From: Muribaculaceae bacterium
GTDB taxonomy: Bacteria > Bacteroidota > Bacteroidia > Bacteroidales > Muribaculaceae
Assembly (NCBI GenBank): GCA_017545095.1
Contig: JAFYCU010000103.1
Coordinates: 1-8,499, forward strand
Reading direction: 5' to 3'
Length of the DNA stretch: 8,499 nt
A program made the translations under genes and the position numbers. The notes beneath the pieces were generated by a model, which saw only the letters and a list, made by a program, of their open reading frames with translations, did no database searches and had not been told where the DNA came from. Shown here in pieces: positions 5,220-8,499 of this stretch (the stretch's first letter is position 1; the number at the start of each line of letters is the position of its first letter).

Positions 5220-8200
5220 ATGAAGAAACAACTACTGCTTGTGTTGTTTTCCCTCCTGGCGGTGCTGGGCTATGCGCGCACAGTGACTGGCACGGTGACG
5301 CAGGCGTCTGACGGCGAGCCCATCATCGGGGCCACCGTGCAGGTGCACGGCACCAACCGAGGCACGGCCACCGACCTGGACGGAAAATACGCTATCGAAG
5401 CCAACGATGGCGATGTGCTCGACGTGTCCTACGTGGGCATGAATCCCGTGTCGGTGAAGGTGACCGGTGGCAAATCGGTCATCAACATCGAGCTTACCGA
5501 GAACGCCCAAGTGCTCGGCGAGGTGGTGGTGACCGCCATGGGTCAGACCCAGGAGAAGAAGAAACTGAACTTTGCTGTGCAGAGTCTGGATGCCGACCAG
5601 GTCACCGCCGGTGGCTCGGCCAACTTCGCCAACTCGTTGCAGGGTAAGGTGGCCGGCCTGCAGGTGAACACCGGCGGCGGCTCGCCCAACTCCTCGACTC
5701 AGGTGATTATCCGCGCCATCTCGTCGGTGAACAACTCGCAGAACAACGAGCCGCTCATCATCGTCGACGGTGTGGCCATTCGTGGCCAAGGCTCCTCGCT
5801 GGCCGACCTCAACCCCAACGACATCGAGAACATGCCCGTGCTCAAGGGTGCCGCCGCTTCGGCGCTCTACGGCCAGGAGGCTGCCAACGGTGTGATCATG
5901 ATCACCACCAAGAGCGGCAGCAAGGACGGCACGGTGAAGGTGACGGCAAGTGCCTCGCTCGAGGTGAACACCCCCATGCGTGTGCCCCAGGTGCAGTCGA
6001 TGTTCACACCGGGCACCAAGGGTATGTACAAGGAAAACACCTATGGTGGCGGCTGGGGTCCCTACATTGGCGAACAGACCCGCTACGACAACGTGGGTAA
6101 GTTCCTGGAGACCGGCTTGATGCAGAAGTACGACGTGTCGATCTCGGGCGGTACCGAGAAGTTCAACTCCTATGCCTCGGTGGCCTATCTCGACCACGAC
6201 GGCATTGTGCCCAACGACTACAAGAAGCAAATCACGGTGTTCCTCAAGGGCACCTACAAGCCGTCGGACAAGGTGACTTTCCAGCTGTCGACCAATGTTG
6301 TGAACAGCAAGTCGCGCGGCTTCGGCAACTCGATGTCGACCATCTACTACTGGGGCATCAACAAGAACATGGCCGACTATCAGACCAACGAGGGCCACGT
6401 GAACTGGGGCGCCACCTACGACAACTGGGATGTGCTGCTCGACCGCGAGCGCATCACCGCTGCCATCTCGCCCTACTATGGCCGCTACAACGACTACAGC
6501 CGCACCGAGAGCAGCCGCTTCATGATCAACGGCCAGCTCTCGTATGAGCCGATCAAGAATCTGGTGCTCACGGGCAAGATTGGCTACGACCGCGGCTTCT
6601 CCACCTACGAGTCCTACACTGTGCCGCGCTATTACGATGGCGACCTGAGCTTCAATCTGTCGGAGTATCTCTCGGACTGGGCCTCGACCGATGAGCAGAC
6701 CCTCCCCGAGGACCTGATCACCACGCTCAACGGCCAGCACATCTGGAACAAATACGGCTCGTTCAGTTTCCAGCCCTCGCGGGGTGAGCAGTTCACGGCA
6801 CAATTCATAGGCACCTACCAGAAAACCTTTGCCGAAGACTTCACCTTCAACCTGCTCTACGGTATGGAATATAAGGAGCGCACCGGTTTCGACTCCTCGC
6901 TCTATAACGAGTGGTTCCAGCTGGGTGGAGAGTTCTACAGCTTTGCCAACACCTATTTCAACACCACGCGCAACGACAAGGGCCAGGTGCTCGACCTGCT
7001 GGCCGACAACCGCCCGTCGCTGACCCACTCGCGCTGGAACAAGTATGGCTACTTCGGTGAGTTGCGCTTCGACTACAAGGGCATTGCCCAGCTGTCGGCC
7101 ACCTACCGCTACGATGGCTCGTCGCGACTGCGCCAGGCCTCGAAGACCTCCTATTCCTACCCGTCGATCACCGCCGGTGTGATTTTCAGCGAGCTCTTCC
7201 ACTTGCAGAACAAGTGGTTCTCCTATGGCAAGCTGCGTGGCAACTGGGCCAAGGTGGGTAAGGACTGCCCGGCCTATCTGTTCACCGACACCTACAAGCA
7301 GTGGGTGACCTTCCCCGACGGCGGCTACGGTGTGGATCCCACCACCTCGCGAGCCACCGACCTGGAGCCGGAGATGGACAGCTCGTGGGAGATTGGCGCT
7401 GACCTGCGATTCTTCAACAGCCGCACGCGACTCGACATCGCCTACTACCAGACGCTGGCCGAGAACCAGATCGTGAGTGTGCGTGTGTCGCCCGCTTCGG
7501 GTACCATCCTGCAAACCCGCAACGAGGGTACCATCAAGAACCACGGTATGGAAGTCACCTTGCAACAGGACATCATCAAGAGTGCCGACTTCGACTGGAT
7601 GGCTTTTGCCAACTACTCGTTCAACCGTGGTCGCGTGACCAAGCTGCCCGAGGACATCATCGAAATCCAGGGCACGCAGTATGGCGACATCTTCCCCGTG
7701 GCACGCCTCAACGGTTCGTCGACGGGTCTGTCGGGCAAGGACTACGAACGTGACCCCAACGGCAACGTGATATGCGATGCCAACGGTTATCCCATCATCA
7801 GCCCTCAGAAGGGCATCTACATCGGCAACCGCGAGCCTGACTTCCTGCTGGGCCTCGGCTCCTCGTTCCGCTACAAGAACGCCACGCTGTCGTTCCTGTT
7901 CGACGGCCGCTGCGGTGGTGATGTGGCCAACGTGACGGGCCGCAGCCTGATCACCAACGGCATGAACCACCTCTATGACAAATACCGCAACCGCGAGATC
8001 ATCTTCAAGGGCGTTCAGGCCGTGCCTGGTGCCGACGGCACCACCACCTATGTGCCCAACACCACCCCGGTGGTGCTCGACCAGAACTTCATCAACACCT
8101 ACTATCAGGTGTCGAGCAACTTCATCGAGGACGGTTCCTACATCCGCTTGAGTTATGTGACCCTGGCCTACGACTTCACCCCGATGTTCAAGAAGACGTG

Positions 8201-8381
8201 GCCGGTGAAGGGCCTCACGGCCACGCTGACGGGTCGCAACCTGTTCCTGCTCACCAAGTACACCGGCAACGACCCGGCCATCCTGGCCTCGACCGCCGGA
8301 GGTACCGGTGGCATGGGCATCGACAACTACAACATCCCTGCCACCCGCAGTTTCAACTTTACCCTGAAAGCAACATTCTAA
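5220..8381 (+). CDS. SusC/RagA family TonB-linked outer membrane transporter
   Basis: This 1,053-residue protein has a Sec signal peptide (MKKQLLLVLFSLLAVLGYA, likely cleaved near residue 19). A carboxypeptidase-regulatory-like N-terminal extension (about 21-95, with GATVQVHGT and TDLDGKYAI) follows, then the EVVVTAMGQ segment (101-109) marking the TonB-box region. The plug domain (about 115-235) ends in the family signature ALYGQEAANGVIMITTKSG (215-233). A long beta-barrel rich in aromatic strands follows, and the C-terminus is ...LKATF, the terminal Phe being typical of BAM substrates. SusC proteins form an outer-membrane complex with a SusD lipoprotein that imports glycans or peptides using TonB energy; the gene 13 nt downstream encodes that partner. 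There is no STN (secretin/TonB short N-terminal) domain, so it is not a sigma/anti-sigma signalling type. The plug has IRAISSV where the usual consensus is IRG.SS. The substrate cannot be inferred. The codons after the fifth avoid TTA, CTA and TCA completely. Confidence 0.97.
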   Translation: MKKQLLLVLFSLLAVLGYARTVTGTVTQASDGEPIIGATVQVHGTNRGTATDLDGKYAIEANDGDVLDVSYVGMNPVSVKVTGGKSVINIELTENAQVLGEVVVTAMGQTQEKKKLNFAVQSLDADQVTAGGSANFANSLQGKVAGLQVNTGGGSPNSSTQVIIRAISSVNNSQNNEPLIIVDGVAIRGQGSSLADLNPNDIENMPVLKGAAASALYGQEAANGVIMITTKSGSKDGTVKVTASASLEVNTPMRVPQVQSMFTPGTKGMYKENTYGGGWGPYIGEQTRYDNVGKFLETGLMQKYDVSISGGTEKFNSYASVAYLDHDGIVPNDYKKQITVFLKGTYKPSDKVTFQLSTNVVNSKSRGFGNSMSTIYYWGINKNMADYQTNEGHVNWGATYDNWDVLLDRERITAAISPYYGRYNDYSRTESSRFMINGQLSYEPIKNLVLTGKIGYDRGFSTYESYTVPRYYDGDLSFNLSEYLSDWASTDEQTLPEDLITTLNGQHIWNKYGSFSFQPSRGEQFTAQFIGTYQKTFAEDFTFNLLYGMEYKERTGFDSSLYNEWFQLGGEFYSFANTYFNTTRNDKGQVLDLLADNRPSLTHSRWNKYGYFGELRFDYKGIAQLSATYRYDGSSRLRQASKTSYSYPSITAGVIFSELFHLQNKWFSYGKLRGNWAKVGKDCPAYLFTDTYKQWVTFPDGGYGVDPTTSRATDLEPEMDSSWEIGADLRFFNSRTRLDIAYYQTLAENQIVSVRVSPASGTILQTRNEGTIKNHGMEVTLQQDIIKSADFDWMAFANYSFNRGRVTKLPEDIIEIQGTQYGDIFPVARLNGSSTGLSGKDYERDPNGNVICDANGYPIISPQKGIYIGNREPDFLLGLGSSFRYKNATLSFLFDGRCGGDVANVTGRSLITNGMNHLYDKYRNREIIFKGVQAVPGADGTTTYVPNTTPVVLDQNFINTYYQVSSNFIEDGSYIRLSYVTLAYDFTPMFKKTWPVKGLTATLTGRNLFLLTKYTGNDPAILASTAGGTGGMGIDNYNIPATRSFNFTLKATF

Positions 8382-8394
8382 AATCCACACGACT

Positions 8395-8499
8395 ATGAAC
8401 AAGATCAAAATATTCGCTCTGTTGCTGCTCGTGAGCCTTGTGGGGGCGGGCTGCAACGATATGCTCGATGAGAATGTGCACCCCGACAAGGCGCACGTC
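8395..8499 (+). CDS. SusD-like surface lipoprotein, N-terminal fragment (runs off the right edge)
   Basis: The frame opens with ATG at 8395, 13 nt after the SusC-like stop, and is open for 35 codons to the window edge. It encodes a lipoprotein signal peptide: MNKIKIF, a hydrophobic core (8-16), then GAGC with Cys20 as the lipidation site. NDMLDE follows, like the C-x-D-x-L-D start common in mature SusD proteins; the acidic residues after Cys fit export to the cell surface in this phylum. Its position behind a SusC gene is what makes the family call, since the substrate-binding TPR-like body is outside the window. The lipobox -3 residue is Gly rather than the usual Leu/Val/Ile, a mild deviation. 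Confidence 0.88.
   Translation, partial: MNKIKIFALLLLVSLVGAGCNDMLDENVHPDKAHV

Noticed and set aside
5232..8489. A 1,085-codon open frame on the minus strand opposite the susC-like gene, longer than the gene itself
   Set aside because: It shares codon boundaries with the sense gene and is open only because TTA, CTA and TCA are absent there. Its translation is a Val/Gly/His/Arg-rich string with no recognisable domain.

Overview
The window looks like a chromosomal segment from a GC-rich member of the Bacteroidales (Bacteroidota). A SusC/RagA-type TonB-dependent transporter is followed by the start of a SusD-type lipoprotein, a pair confined to this phylum. Three candidate promoters resemble the Bacteroidota -33/-7 consensus (TTTG ... 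TAnnTTTG), two of them with a full -7 match and one with a single mismatch. Strong ribosome binding sites are missing, as is usual there. A family-level call (Muribaculaceae- or Prevotellaceae-like) would be guesswork.

Minus strand, 1-4570, reads right to left as one probable operon. It starts with a YciH/SUI1 (eIF1-like) translation factor (4226-4570). This overlaps by 4 nt (ATGA) a very large UvrD-family helicase with a C-terminal RecB-type nuclease domain (627-4229). Next, 33 nt further on, is the N-terminal part of a secreted M16 zinc peptidase that runs off the left edge (1-593). The helicase-nuclease frame of 1,201 codons is cut by one in-frame amber codon at 2118-2120. Everything on both sides is in the same frame and carries all expected motifs. 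It is therefore a very recent nonsense mutation, a sequencing error, or a gene expressed as two pieces or by readthrough.

Plus strand, 4750-4920, is a 56-residue 2[4Fe-4S] ferredoxin. Its promoter lies between it and the divergent yciH operon, and a strong hairpin (4947-4989) follows it. Immediately after the hairpin is a five-unit 9-bp tandem array (GGGGTTTCC type). A second promoter and a leader hairpin precede the SusC-like gene.

Plus strand, 5220-8499, is the start of a polysaccharide-utilisation-type (or other nutrient-uptake) locus: the outer-membrane transporter (1,053 aa) and, 13 nt downstream, the first 35 codons of its SusD-like surface lipoprotein. No sensor, sigma factor or glycoside hydrolase is in view, so the substrate cannot be named.

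I see no clear new biological system. The points most worth a second look are the lone amber codon in the helicase-nuclease, the triple AACAAGTAA repeat between that gene and the peptidase, and the 9-bp array behind the ferredoxin terminator.
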